From NCBI GenBank assembly GCA_024741835.1, contig JAENRP010000012.1, positions 1-64,000 of the forward strand: DNA of 64,000 nt. The letters run 5' to 3'. Source of the DNA: Diplocarpon mali (lineage: Eukaryota; Ascomycota; Leotiomycetes; Helotiales; Drepanopezizaceae). Below the pieces are notes generated by a model. That model searched no databases and had not been told where the DNA came from. It saw only the letters and a list, made by a program, of their open reading frames with translations. This document shows, piece by piece, positions 27,560 to 39,558 of the stretch (positions are counted from its first letter, which is position 1; every line of letters begins with the position of its first letter). The position numbers and the translations under genes were made by a program.

Positions 27560-28560
27560 TACACCGGAATACGCTCTTCCTATCCTAATACAAGGTAGGA
27601 AGTTCAGAGGTAAAAGGGCTTTAGCTGATCTATATAGAAGTGCCTTGCGATATATATACCGCTAATCTATTCGAGCTAGTAAGACTTCCTATACTTCCCT
27701 CCCTCTTTAATAATACAAAATAGTCCTCTTTAAGAAGGTCGAAGTTTTTAGCTAAAAGCCTTCGCGTTATATAGCATTACTATAGAGCTAGGAAGGAAGC
27801 TCTTCTCTTTCCTAGTAAACTGAGCGATATGCTTCTTATATAGCTCATTCCTTTTATACTCTAATAGCGCCCTAACCTTATCTTAGATACCTTCTTGCGT
27901 TATAATATGCTTAAGAATAGCATCGCTTTATACTTTATATAATTGCGAATCAGCTCCTTATAAGGCTTTAAGGAACCCTTAGTTAATAAGAGTTTAGTGG
28001 ATTATATGCGCATAGTGAGCAAGGAACGATAAATCGATAAAGGCTCTAGGCTAATGCCCTTAATAGATATTAAAAGGGGAGTATCCTAGGAATAAGATTT
28101 CCCTAGCGTTCACTTCGAATAGCACTCTTTATAGTTTTTCTTCGAATAAGCCCTAAGACTTAGCCATAGCTTATTAGAAGATATCGACTGCCTTCTCTAC
28201 TATTCCTATACTCTTCTTAAAGGCAGAAGGGGAGTTAGTCTATAAGACTCCCCTCTTCCTAACAAACTGGCGCACCTATTCTTTAAAATGGCTGCTAAGG
28301 TCGATATAGAAGCTAATAGGAACGCCCTCGATTTAGAAAAGCTTTTCTAAGCTCTGGATAATATAAGTGGAGCTAGGCGTAGGGCATAGGAACGCTTAGA
28401 TAAACCTGGAAAAGTAGTCAATGACTATTAAAACGTGCCTATATTCCCCTGGCACGCTAGGAAAAGGTCTGCAGAAGTCGGCGCCGAGCTTATTTCCCTC
28501 GAGGTTGTCTCCTAGGTTCCGCCTGAGTAGTATCGTCTGATGAACTAGCTATTTGTACTC
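27560..28560 (-). pseudogene. Integrase remnant of the 3.84-kb element
   Basis: Minus-strand translation gives integrase core motifs in order: an Asp-containing GADFCRPFPSVPGEY and HVLIVIDYFSRFI segment, a mutated second Asp segment (FYIDL), KKSIGIVEKAVDIF with the conserved Glu, then the C-terminal LGYSPFNIY and IYIARHFYIDQLKPF. Several TAG/TAA codons interrupt the frame where Gln or Trp would fit. It cannot encode an active enzyme. Confidence 0.75.
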
Positions 28561-28600
28561 TCTTCCGAACCCCTTTCCTATCTGCCAAGAAGGAGGTGGC

Positions 28601-30110
28601 TTAAGAAGGTGCATCTTCTTTAGTATTATATATAGCGTTGTGATATTTAATACCTCTTACCTCTACTAGGTTAGAGACTATAGCAGGTTCATTAACATCC
28701 TCTACTGCCGCCTTTCGCAATCTATTAAACTCTTTTAGCGATATCCTTATTTCGGGGTCTGTTTTAATAGAGGCAGGTATAGGCGCTGCGGAGCGACTAC
28801 TATCGGTATATCTTTTATAATTATAATATTTCCCTTCTTTTGTATAGATCTCGATATAATGCACTAAGGTAGCAGATTCGAGGAAGACAATCGACCTAAG
28901 GTAGGCCTTTTCCTATAAAGTCAAGGGCGGCTATATGCATTTGTCCTTATAGTGACTATACTTCCTACACTCGATATATAGAGGTCCGTCCTTAGTTCTA
29001 TTCTATATCTTCGATCGATTGATAAAGGGATTAGACAAGTCGGAGGCCGGCTTTAGAGAGTACTGCTAGTAGAGAGGTACACTGCTATTATAGTTCGACG
29101 CGCCCCTTTATTCTGTGTTCTAGTTTAGTATTGCCTTTCTCTAGGGGTTTCGATAGTTGTTTTGCTAATTCTAGGCATTATACTTAAGTCGAAGATTCCG
29201 AAGAGAGTAGGTTAGGAACAGCTCTTTATAAGGGACGGTTGGGTTCTCTAAAGCGGTAGTTGGTTATCTAGGTATAGGTTTAAATGCTAGATGAGGTTAG
29301 TACTCTCTCGTTATTATAGCAGGCTCCTATTATTTCCTTAGATCCTCCTTAGCAAAAGGGGAGGAGTTCTTATTATCTAATGAAGCTAGGGCAGATTGGA
29401 CTGAGACCCTTGAATAGTTCTCTATATAGGATTCCAAACGCTTATAGTATCTTTACTTCTCGATCTCGGCCTCAATTTTCTCCTAGGCCTTAAGAGCAGA
29501 CTGCAATAAGCAAAGGGTATTATAGGCCCTCTAAAGGTAGGGAAGTAGTAAGACGTTATTGCTTAAGGCGTGAGATCTGAGCTTATTATTATATACTCCT
29601 TGCATAAAGGCTGATATAATAGACTTAAGGATATACCGGTCTAAGTCCTTTTATAAGGGCATAAGGGATAGAGGGATATTCCGATCGAGATCCTTACCGC
29701 TAGTCTTCTTTAGTAAAGCGGCAGTCCTCTAGTAGTAGGATACTAGGTTTTCGAATGGTCCTTGCTAGAGATTTAATACCTTAGTTATAACATCTAATTC
29801 CTCTATAGGGTTATCCTCATTCGGGAACTGAGTCTTTAGCCATTCGATTACCTCCTACCTATCTTCTTCAGTAGTAGTAAGCCTATTAGCTATAATACTC
29901 TTTATCTGTTAATTGGATTGGAAGCGGTAGGAAGCTTCCCCTTTAAATAGGATAGAGATGGCTCTTAGGTAGATTGCAAAGGGCGGCAAGAACTAGCTAT
30001 CTACCTCAAAGTCGTAGTTAAGTCTATCAAGCTATAGCTCTACTAGCATTTCTCTATTATAATCCTTGCATCTCTTAAACTTAAGCATCTTTTAAAAGCA
30101 TATAGCTATA
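28601..30110 (-). pseudogene. gag-like remnant of the 3.84-kb element
   Basis: Minus-strand translation gives a mostly helical capsid-like region (for example EEDRQEVIEWLKTQFPNE with a stop in place of one Gln, and LVSYYQRTAALLKKTSGKDL) ending in a zinc-knuckle remnant near 28970. A last uninterrupted stretch of 88 codons (28864-28601) follows the knuckle and is the least mutated part; I do not recognise it as protease or reverse transcriptase. Confidence 0.65.
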
Positions 30111-30835
30111 AGGGGAAGCTGTTTTATCTAGCTTAGTTAAGGTAGGCTAGGGGGAGAGGAGCAGTAAGTACTCCTTAGCTTAGTGGTAGCCTTAAGGAAA
30201 TCCCAGTTTATAAGGCAAAACAGAGGCAAGACACTCCCCTTATGCTATAAGTCTCCTTATATAATAGTAGGAGAGAATAGAGGCGTGCTCAGGTCTAAGT
30301 CAGATAGGTCTATTAAGGAGATGCTTCTCCAGCGGCCTTAGTACCTCTAGAGTGGAAAAGTGTTATTTTTATATATACTCTCTTTATAGTCCCTCTAGGC
30401 CTTTTGTAGGATTTCTAAATAGCTAGGACTTATTAAGAGCTTTAGTAGTTCTATTAAGGAGGAAGGAACGAGTAGTCCTAAGGTAGAGGGTTGGTTATCT
30501 GCTCCTTCCTTACAAGGTTCAGGTAGATATGCAGAATTTTCCAGCTGCAGAGTCGATAACGCCTATTAAAGGAGAGCTCTAAGGCAAGACTCTTGCTTAT
30601 TATACTCCTATGCTAATTGTATCATTCCCTTTTTCTTACTCTTATAGAAGTTCCTCTTCAATTGCTTATTCTCGCGTGTTAGTTGCTAAATCTTCGAGTA
30701 TACAGATGATAGGGGTATCAGACATATCTCCAGTCTTCTTTGCGTCTTAACTCGGTTTCAAAAGGGGTCCGAGTATTAGTCTACTTAATCGAATGAAGAT
30801 AAGAAAGCTTGCTACGCCTCCCTGCGTAGGTCACT

Positions 30836-30969
30836 AAACGTAGGAGTAGTAATACCTTAGAAAAAGGGGAAGAGGTTATTGTATTAGGTATGGTACAGTT
30901 CTGGGTTTTATCCCCCCTGCACTAGTGTCCACGTGACTATTCTAGCCCATTCAGGACTGACACTCCACA
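30836..30969 (-). repeat. 134-bp LTR, right copy (5' LTR in coding sense)
   Basis: Direct repeat of 27128-27261. The next five bases, GCCGG (30970-30974), repeat those preceding the left copy. Composition changes at this boundary from AT-rich to GC-rich. Confidence 0.88.
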
Positions 30970-32016
30970 GCCGGCGACCCATCTTGCGAAGACCGAACTC
31001 CAAAGCGTCGTCTGGACGCCGAGCGCGTGCTGACCGGCCGCCGAGCTGCGCAGCGCTTCTCCCGGGCGGTGGCCTGCTCGTCCGGAGGGCCTCACCCGCG
31101 ATGTCTGCGCAGGACTCGCGTCCGGAAATACCCAACAGGAGGCGTGCACACGGGGGAGTTAATTGCTCTGCAGATCGCCTCCCGCCGGCTGCCTCGTCGC
31201 ATTCTCCACCCCTCAAGAATCCCCCCCCGTGGTTTTCGCATCCCACGCACCTGAACGAGAGGGTGGAGGAGGAATGCGCGAATGGACGTATCGCGTCGCC
31301 TCGTCGTGAACACTCCCGTCTCGTGTTGAGTGGTTTCGCTCGCGCCGGCGTCCGGCTGAGACACAAGCTCAGCATGTCGACTTCCAGCAGACCCCTTTTG
31401 CATTCCCCGGCAAGACCGGCTTTCGGCGGTGGAGCCTTCACCCCCCCGGACGCGGATGGGCCTGTTCGGAGCGAGAGGCCTTCGCCCGGTGGGGGGGAAG
31501 GGCGTTGGGACTGCGGCATTGGGATGTGCCACTGTTGAAACAAGCTGGGAGTGCACGATGGGTGTCGCCACATACAGCCATATTTCTCTCGTTATGCGCA
31601 GGCTGGAGAGAATGTGTCGACGAGAGGGAATGCGTGTGTACTTCAGATTCATGGCACGGGGCGGCGGGGTCGAATGCCTAGGAAAGACACGGTCTAGTCA
31701 AGTCAATTCAATCCGTAGGGCACTGCCTGGGAACAAGGATCATCTGAGTTTATGAAAGTCATGGAATCGAGGGATGTGTTAATGCTGCGAACGTTCATCT
31801 GGTATGAGTTTACATAGCATTCGTATCGTATCAGCACAGCGCAAATTGCCACCGAGACAACCCCCCTTGCGATAACCAGCCGATACAAGAGAGGCTGTGC
31901 TGAAGATAAAATAATGCAACAGTGATTTATGGAATATGCGCCTTGCCGAATGCCTCGCCTCCTATGCCCCGTCCACAGAGGCCATGTGTGCCATATGACA
32001 GCCATCTAGATCTCGT
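30970..32016. other. Right half of the GC-rich island and glucanase 3' flank
   Basis: 30970-31680 continues the GC- and CpG-rich island that is broken off at 27127. Frames are open on both strands and overlap the adjacent LTR, so I do not accept them as genes. From about 31680 to 32016 composition returns to normal and represents the 3' flank of the minus-strand glucanase gene. Confidence 0.5.
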
Positions 32017-33397
32017 CTACATCACAAGGAAAGCGGCGGCAGCAGCGACCATGGCCACGAAGGCACCTGCCTTCAGCTGGCTGGAGGCACTTGTATATTC
32101 GGCTGGCGTTGATGGGGCTGCGTAAAAACATGTCAGCACGGACTGCTGGAGCTCATTATGAGAGAATGACTGTCTTGTGTGCCACCAATCTACAGAGGTA
32201 TATAATGGTACAGGTACCGCACCAACACCTTGAATCATGGTATGGAAAGCTTGGGGGAGAGGGCTTACCTGTTGCAGGACTCGTGACATTAGCAGAAGGC
32301 TTCGGGACACCGCCAGTAGCCGCAGGGTAGCCCCCGGTGGCGGTGGTGTCAGCGGTGGTCGAATTCCCATAAGCATAACCAGTTGCCGATGCGGTCGAGC
32401 TCTTGGTAGCGGAGGCAGATGCAGATGGCGACTTGGTGGAAGTCGACTTGGCATCGCAAGACAGGTCGTAGAGAGGCTCCGTGCCGAGAGTCGTGCCAAC
32501 GACACCGAATTGGGGCTGGTTGGCATTGTTCGTGTTGGCGTCGACCAGAGTATACCAGTATGTCTCGATGTTTCCGAACAGTTGGTCGCATCCGACAGCC
32601 TTGTAGTAGGAACGCGCGTTCTCAGGAGACGGTTCGGAGAGGCCCGAGGTCTTGCCTGCGACAGGCCAGCCAGTCTCCGTGATCAGGACTGGCTTGCCGT
32701 TCGCGGCGGCGAGGGTAATGTCATAAGCTTCGTCGAAGAGTTCCGGGCCGTTGGCGATCGCGTTGTTTTGCTTGGTCTGGAAGTAGGGGAATGTATTCAT
32801 GCCGAGGAAATCGGCCTCCGCGACAACAGCCGAGTTGGATCCGTTTTGCCAAACGTCCCAGGTGTCAACGTGTCCGACCGGGATAGAGAGGCCGGCTTCT
32901 GCGATGACAGACTTGACTTGCTTGATGTACTTGACGATTTCCGAAGGCTGCGCGCCAACGCCCAGAGGATCGTTCTCGAGTCCGGTTTTGGAGATACGGT
33001 ACATGTCCTCCGAGCCCACGGAGATGCCATTGATACGGCCGGTGAACTTGTCACCGTACGTGCTGATGGCCGTCTTGAGAGCAGTGATCTCGTTGTCGAT
33101 CGAGGCCTGTCCCGACGAAGCCCAGAGCCCGAGGAACAAGCGCGTATCGGTGGAGATGGCGGCGGGAATGGCGGAGATGGGATCAGAGGTTGTGCCCGAC
33201 TGGACCGTGGTGTAGAGTCTGGCGCTGGAGAAAGCACCGTCGGTGTTAGCCAGCCCCTTGGCCGCTTTGAACTCGGCGGTGAAGTCGGCTTCGTTCTTCA
33301 CGGCCCCATCGCGGGTCACCGCACCGTAGTTGAAACCACGGTTGACGGCTGCCGCGAGCGAGAGCGAAGCCGTAAGGGCGAGGATGGAAGAATGCAT
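32017..33397 (-). CDS. eglC: GPI-anchored endo-1,3-beta-glucanase, GH17
   Basis: Two exons on the minus strand, 33397-32269 and 32117-32017 (intron 151 nt, GTAAGC...ACGCAG, phase 1), encode 409 aa. Residues 1-17 are a signal peptide ending LSLAAA. The GH17 domain (~18-325) carries the acid/base Glu in NGISVGSEDMYR (E130) and the nucleophile in PVLITETGWPV (E241). Residues ~330-385 are a Ser/Thr/Ala-rich linker suited to O-mannosylation. Exon 2 supplies AGAFVAMVAAAAAFLVM, a hydrophobic C-terminus typical of a GPI-anchor signal. The whole matches the EglC group of fungal glucan endo-1,3-beta-glucosidases, which act at the cell surface on cell-wall beta-glucan during wall remodelling. ATG 33397 was chosen because it starts the signal peptide; the frame is open further upstream. 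A plus-strand antisense frame across most of the gene is a shadow. Confidence 0.95.
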
Positions 33398-33489
33398 TAT
33401 AAGAATTAAGCAAGGTAGAGACCGTGGGCGTACGTATGGTGACCAGACAAGACAAGAGGAAAACAAAAGGAGTTGCAAGTGGATGTGAA

Positions 33490-33543
33490 GGAGGGACTAC
33501 GAAGGACGGCGGCGGAGAGGAGAGGAGGGCATTGGCTATATAT
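33490..33543 (-). promoter_or_regulatory. Candidate core promoter of the GH17 gene
   Basis: Read on the minus strand, a TATATA box (33537-33542) is followed by a C/T-rich tract (about 33530-33490), then the leader to the ATG at 33397. TATA plus a pyrimidine block about 100-145 bp upstream of the start codon is a common filamentous-fungal core promoter layout. No transcription start was observed. Confidence 0.45.
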
Positions 33544-36500
33544 CTCTAATTTTAGGCACAGCAGATTGGATACGAGAATGTCTTGGTTCCTGAACTATGC
33601 CGCATTCTGATCTTGGTCAACCTGGGAGATCCACCTGGGCATGGGGTTCCCGGGATCTCGAACCCAAACGGATATTGCCATGATGGAGTGTTGGATCAAC
33701 ACGACAGTCACAGCACACATATCCATCGCCACGAGGGCCTCACACGGCCGAATCACCCCCCTCCCCAAGAACATGAATTGGGCTTGCGGCGCTCCCTGGA
33801 GACATGTCCCAGCATCTCCAGCGAGGATGGGGGCCAAGAAGTAGATCTTCAGAAAAACAAAAACTCCATGACCGACAAGCCGGCCACCCTTGGCCCTCGA
33901 GAGTGCTCCGTGCGGCCGAGCTATTGAAAGGGGGGCAAGGGTAACAAAACTTGGGCAAACAACAACGCACTTCTTCGCGTCCTAGTTTTGAGCTCTTCCC
34001 CCGGCCGAAGGTTTCTTTCCGTCCGCGTCCAGAGAAGGAAGAATAGATAGTGCCGGGGATTCTGACCGTCTTCGATTGCTTGTGATACATGCAGTCCAAC
34101 CATCTCTCCTCTAATACTTGGCCCCAATATGTTAACCAACTTTCGAATCTTTTTCATCATGACAAACTGGAATAGTGACCGTCGCCAAATCCTCATTGGC
34201 TACAGGGAATGAGCTCCTCGACCAAAAGAGGGAAAGTAAGGGGTGAGATTGTCAGACGTCAGTGAAACCTTATACAGGAGGCGGAGTCCAAACAGACAAA
34301 AGTAAACAACAGAGGTTAGGGCGCAAGAGATCTGGAGTCTCTGCCCCAGAACATTCAAAACATCGGCCCTGGAGACTAAACAACCCCCAAGTCAGCCGTT
34401 CTGATCCTGCTCGGAGTCTCTCAAGGGCAGTACATCATGTCCGTACTCAGAGCGGGCAAGAGAGAAGTGGCATATCTGTTGAAGCGGCTCGGTGAGAAAT
34501 AAAGAGTCGCAACCAAAGCTTGGAGCACCCCCAAAGCTCCCAGATACTCACCTCGCGAAAGTGCAAGATCTGGAGGCTCGAGTACAGAGGATGTACAGTT
34601 ATCAGATCCCCGAAAGCACCTGCGGCTGAGCGACGGTGACAATGAATTGCGCGCTCCTAGAGCTGCATGCGGCTGATAGGAAGAAGTGCAGACGGAGGAT
34701 GGCCACAGTTTGATCAAGCGATGTGGTAACCGTCCGAGTCTTGAGAATCACTGAAGGTGTCAAAAGAATTCCATGTTTGAAGCAGGCCAGCACACACCTG
34801 GCGCAAGAAATCCATACGCTTTGCTCCCTTCTCTGCCGAATATAGCAACAGTGCACACATCTCGTACCACTCATTATAATACTTCACGGCGTTTCACTCG
34901 CTGGTGTTTTGCTTTCGCCCCATGACATTGCATTTCCCTCTGCACCACTTCGCATCCAATCACAACATGTTCCCATGGCGACTCAGGCCGATCGTCCTCG
35001 GCCGGCTCTGCAGCTCGTTGACTCCACTTCCAACACATGATTTTGTGTTGCTCCGCCTCCGACAACCGCTGCCCTTCTCTTGACGATTCCCCAAGATGTC
35101 TCGATTGGCCATGGATCCGCCGCCGCAGAAGCGTTGCGTCTCACGTGATCGTATGCTCACTTGACGGACTCGGCTCTGCCAGCGCTACGAACAGAGTTTC
35201 GTGGCAAGCAATGGCCCCGCTGGGTCAAAGTTAGCACTGTTGCTTTCGCTTACAGCCTGCATCAATCAGGGGACCGAGAGATGCTTCTGAGGTTCTGGGC
35301 CCAGGAGATGTTCAAAGTCAAGAAGAGAGTTTCTTCCTGACGGATGAGGTACGTACTGGTCTGTACCAAGGACTAAAGCGCCAGGGCACACGCTCAGGTT
35401 CCGCGATAGGATCACGGCGACTGAGGTATCGTTGCTTGATTCATCAGATGGTGCGGGAGAGGAATCGCTCATCTGCTGGAAACTGCTACTACCTGAGGAT
35501 TGTGGAGATGCATGGATCTGAGGAGACACTTTCTGCATGACCTCAGAGGCCTCATCAGACAAAACTCCTTTTGTCGCGACATGAGCGAGTGTCGGCATCT
35601 TGAACGAGTAGTTTATTGTCTTCAAGTCTTTGAGAAACAGGCCCATGGTGTGGGTTATATGTTGCTTAGGCTGGCTAGCATGAAATGACATGGACGCCAG
35701 AGTCAAGGGGACTCTTCCAAGCTTACCTATTTGAATCACGCTCGCATTATTCCCGGGAATTTCACGTCCTTCTCAAGTTCTTGAGCCGGAGTACCTCTAT
35801 ACAGTTGTGCTACTTGTTCGATTCTTAATGCTACTCGGCTTGTAATATACACACGGTGTTGTTTTATCTCTCCTTTTGTACACACCTTCACTACTGAAAT
35901 TTGACGGTCTTCAGGAGAAAAGCATACAATCAACGCCTGAGACTGAAGCTGGGGAAGCTACTTGATTTACATAGCTCATGCCCGTGACTGGAGGCCACGA
36001 CTCTCTGATCTCAACTCCTAGAACTTTACATCTTCACTTGAAAATGTTCAAGTCTGAAATACCAAACATTCATTGGATTATACAACCAGTTAATCTTAGT
36101 AGGTACGAGTACTGCTTCAAGTGTCGCATAATAAGTGTTCAGACGCAAAAAATAAGATGTATCGAAGTGTCGGGTGCAGGAAATCCCATAGGTACGCTAC
36201 ACCGAAATGATATCAGAAATCTTCAGCTGTCTTCAACCTAGTTCCCACTTCACTGGCTGACACCCAGCAGAGATCTTCACATGTAAGCTCATTCTTGTTG
36301 CCTTTCCACTAGTACATACTGCGGATTTTTTATTATTTTCCCTTCTTTGTAAGATCTGGAAACATGTCTACTTGGAGCCTCACATGCGCTAGAGCACCAG
36401 CGAAATATGACCAAGAGCTAGGATACTCACCAATGTAATAGCAGTAGTTACTGGGAAACGAGGCTCAAGGGGCTCGAAACTGGACTCACTGACGGCTTCT

Positions 36501-37107
36501 TGGGTGTCATTCGGTCACCTAGCACCGTATCTAGAATTAAAATTTCAACCCGTCCGCCGGCATTTTCTAGTAATGCTAAGTCCTACCAAGGGCATGAAGC
36601 ACGTCGCAATTATCTGTTTGGAGCAAGTGGCCCATCCTCAAAAGATTATTGATCAAGACTCAGATTACGATATGCACTTCTACTCTCAGTTTTGATAAGT
36701 TACATTTCAATGTTCAACTTGTTTCTTGCGGCTCGCGACTGCGGCTCCTACTGTGGTATAGCCATCTCTGCTTGAGCTGAAAGCCCTCATCTCAAGCTTA
36801 AACAGGCCCGGAAAGTGGGTAGCGGCTGAACACCAGCAAGTACTGGTAAGGTTGGAACCTACGCTCGGAACGACTTACTACGTATGGGTAATCTTCCCTA
36901 GCTCTATCACCGACCCAGTATAGAGACGCCACAGTAATCGTCCGTCGCAATCGTTGCACCTCCTAGCCTTCGAAAATGTATAGAAATCACGAAACACTGG
37001 GTCCCGCTGAATAGTGGCTACAAATGACACCAGAGCATGGGTATGACCAGCAGATCATATCACTGCGTGGTAGAGGGGGGGTACTAATATAAGTGTGATC
37101 ACAATAG
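33544..37107. other. Gene-poor stretch right of the GH17 gene
   Basis: About 3.5 kb of normal composition. The largest frame is 35739-35266 on the minus strand; an internal ATG at about 35604 would give a Ser/Pro-rich ~110-residue product (MPTLAHVATKGVLSDEASEV at its start) with no recognisable domain, so I leave it unassigned. The remaining frames are short. No RNA gene or repeat is visible. Confidence 0.4.
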
Positions 37108-37475
37108 CGCATTCGAGAATCTCAGAGTATTCAATCCTCGATACCTGGCGAAGGTTTCAGCTACAAAGCACACAGAGAGTAAGTGATCAAGACCTCTTCC
37201 AATCTGACCCCCTGTACATTATGCAGCAGAGACGAATTGAAGAAAAGGTTCAATCTAATTTGCACTTACTGATGCTGTACTGACCATAAACGACTGCGCT
37301 CAGGGAGTTCGAACACGACAGCCCTTGCTTCGCCGGACTATTCAAAGACTTCGCAGCGCTCCTAGAGTACGACGACGAGTTAGCAGCAAGCTATGGGTAT
37401 TACATGGCGGACGAGTTGAGGGCATGTTTGGAGAGAAAGCGTATTGCCAGGGAAGATGCGAAATGGGATGAGTGA
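37108..37475 (+). CDS. Partial two-exon gene remnant, unrecognised
   Basis: Two exons fit splice signals and frame: 37108-37178 (phase 2 end, donor GTAAGTGATC) and 37304-37475 (acceptor GCTCAG with a TACTGAC branch about 30 nt before). The last 57 codons read like a real helical C-terminus (EYDDELAASYGYYMADELRA, ending IAREDAKWDE before TGA). The first exon is preceded by an acceptor (ACAATAG) with a TACTAAT branch site, so it is internal; I could not place the exons before it with confidence, and the 5' part may be lost. Visible product: 80 residues. The family is unknown to me. Confidence 0.45.
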
Positions 37476-39254
37476 CTCGAGGAAAGAGAGAATCTAACGA
37501 GAAGAGAGCAGGGCGCCGTCGCGATGCAGCAGAAAAACTGGTGGGTGGAACGGGGAGAGAAGTTGCGGAGAGATATGATGTGCGGGGAATCCTGTCTGAA
37601 GGGCTCAACTGGAGGACCCCATGCGAAACTGGCTCACACGCCCCGGCGGTCGTAGAACTCTAGTTCTGAGGTGTTTTTTTTTTCTTTCTCCGCGGCAGAG
37701 GGACTCTTGCATGCCCGGATATTCGACCTCTCTATACGCGATGGTACAATACCACCCTGCGTTTGACAAGGAACTGGTGACCACTTTCCTAAGTTGCTAT
37801 GGAGCGGCCGCGTTTGGCTCGATCTTGATTGCTAGTACTTTTCTTTGGTATGAAATTCGACTCGGCCGGCATAAACATCGAATTATTACTTTCACGGTTA
37901 AAGCCTCAGTGGAGATTCGTACGCTACGCGGCTGTACGAGTTAGTACAGCCTCACTGTACGTCACTCTGTTAAGTGGAAAGACACTTACAGTCCAACACA
38001 TGTGTGCAGATTCTCAGTCTTCACATTGTGCTAGACATTCACGAGAAACGGCTCTGGCTTCATCTTCTGATTGGTCTAGGTGTTTTCCATGGTGCTAGGT
38101 ATCCCGTGGTACTGGCAATGTAAGATGTCCTCACCAACGTCAACAAAACCCGTTTGATCCTTCAGACGAGTCCCAGGGCATCTGTTTTAAGCCGAGCCAT
38201 CGATGATGCGTCAGTTACAGTCTAAGAGAGCTGACTTAAGAAAGATTGCATCCACTGAGTTCGAGGAGAAGTTGGTATCTTGTACCTCGAGGTGGCTTTC
38301 TTCGTAGCTGGATCCTGGCGCGATCATAGTCGAGGATCTTCGAGGCAGCTTCTCAGAAGTCTGCCACATATGAGAGCATGACGGCTCTGACTGTCCTATT
38401 GTATTCCAATCAATATCAGTCATGAAGTTTAGTTTGACCTCTTTGTTTGTGCGAGTTCACTCCTTTTGATTTCCCGTGTCATATGTTTGTTCCCTGAGTT
38501 CCCTTTGGTAGCTATCCACTATGCAAGGTAAACTTATCGTAAGGCTGATTATATCAACTCAGCCTCAGGTCGCTCGTTCAATGCATCGAACTCATATTGG
38601 GCCTTTTACTTAGTTCAAACAATACAATCATTTACTGAATCTAAGTGTTAGCTTCCGGGAAACGCGCCGTTCACATGATGTTTATGCCAATCCAGTTCAA
38701 TAAAGCAACCAAACAAGTTTCAATTAGATGTGTAAAGCAATAGTTGAGCTTCTATAGATAGCTCTCGGTTGAGCTGTTTGTCACGAATGAGAAAATCCCG
38801 GGTTGTTTCCAGTGCGCTGAAGTGATCCCGAGACTTGCTTTGGCTAAGCGAAAACCCGGCTTACGACTCAGTAAGAATCTTGTGGCCAGTCTACAATCGC
38901 ATTTTAAAATGACGAGAAATCTCTACATATTAATAGATAGTCTTCTCTCGGCGCTAATAGAGATCCGATATGAAATTTGCTCATTCCATCCCCATCAACA
39001 GGCATCGAGTCCAGCGGATTGTCAATAGGTACAAGAGCATCTTCCAAGAACGAAGACAAAATGAACTCTCTTCTATAGCTCGCTGAAGATGGTATTCCTT
39101 AGAACCCGTCAACATTTGTGGATGTCCAATTACGAACCGCTCGTTATTCCTATGGTGGAAACAGTTCTACTGATCTCGCATTCGCATCTCCCAGTAATTC
39201 AATTCCAAGGACGGTCAGGAAGCTTTTTTCAATTTCGAAACTATTACATGATAG
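37476..39254. other. Gene-poor stretch up to the retrotransposon cluster
   Basis: One frame at 37711-37944 starts with ATG and would encode 78 aa with one hydrophobic segment (TFLSCYGAAAFGSILIASTF) and a basic tail, but nothing else supports it. A short frame 39118-39259 runs into the copia LTR. Otherwise nothing recognisable. Confidence 0.4.
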
Positions 39255-39259
39255 GTTGA
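39255..39259. repeat. Target-site duplication GTTGA, left copy
   Basis: GTTGA immediately precedes the left 299-bp LTR and is repeated at 62450-62454 immediately after the right LTR, 23 kb away. Confidence 0.92.
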
Positions 39260-39558
39260 TGTTGGTACGCAGATTCCTATGCAAGAGGCAAGCTATCCTC
39301 GTTCCTAGGGTCATCTTATACAGCTGTACTATATGCGATATAAGGGGTTTCGTATGTATTTCGGACGGCTGTTCAGCCGGAGGACCTTGGAAGGATATCT
39401 ATATGCAGCTAGGAGGGAATATAGGAGGGAGGACATTTAGAGGTATAAAGGTACTATCTCAGTTATATAAAGATAAATAGATATTATAATAGATTCTTTT
39501 TAATAATAAGTACTTAACTATATTTATATAAATATCGATTACTAGTATAGAACCTATA
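39260..39558 (+). repeat. 299-bp copia LTR, 5' copy
   Basis: Starts TGTTGGTACGCAG and ends CCTATA. The 3' copy starts TATTAGTACGCAG and ends CCTACA, so each copy keeps one canonical terminus (TG here, CA there). The differences I saw are transitions in both directions, as expected when each copy was mutated independently by RIP. Confidence 0.92.

Larger units (their letters stand above)
27128..30969 (-). mobile_element. 3.84-kb LTR retroelement, gag and integrase remnants only
   Basis: Two 134-bp direct terminal repeats (27128-27261 and 30836-30969) enclose AT-rich DNA and are flanked by a 5-bp duplication, GCCGG. The coding sense is minus: a gag-like region lies about 30100-28900 with a CCHC-type zinc knuckle remnant (CRKYSHYKDKC) near 28950-28985, followed by integrase core remnants about 28520-27900 (YRHVLIVIDYFSRFI; later KKSIGIVEKAVDIF and LGYSPFNIY). 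I see no protease, reverse transcriptase or RNase H signature between them, and there is room for only about 400 bp. The frames are broken by TAG/TAA. The terminal repeats start TGTGG in the coding sense but end in GTTT, not CA. It is probably an internally deleted, non-autonomous, RIP-mutated copy. Confidence 0.85.

Noticed and set aside
32237..33409. 390-codon plus-strand frame
   Set aside because: Antisense shadow of the GH17 gene, whose signal peptide, catalytic motifs and GPI tail are all on the minus strand.
39118..39480. 120-codon plus-strand frame crossing the copia LTR boundary
   Set aside because: It runs from host sequence through the TSD into the LTR, so it is an accidental fusion and not a gene.
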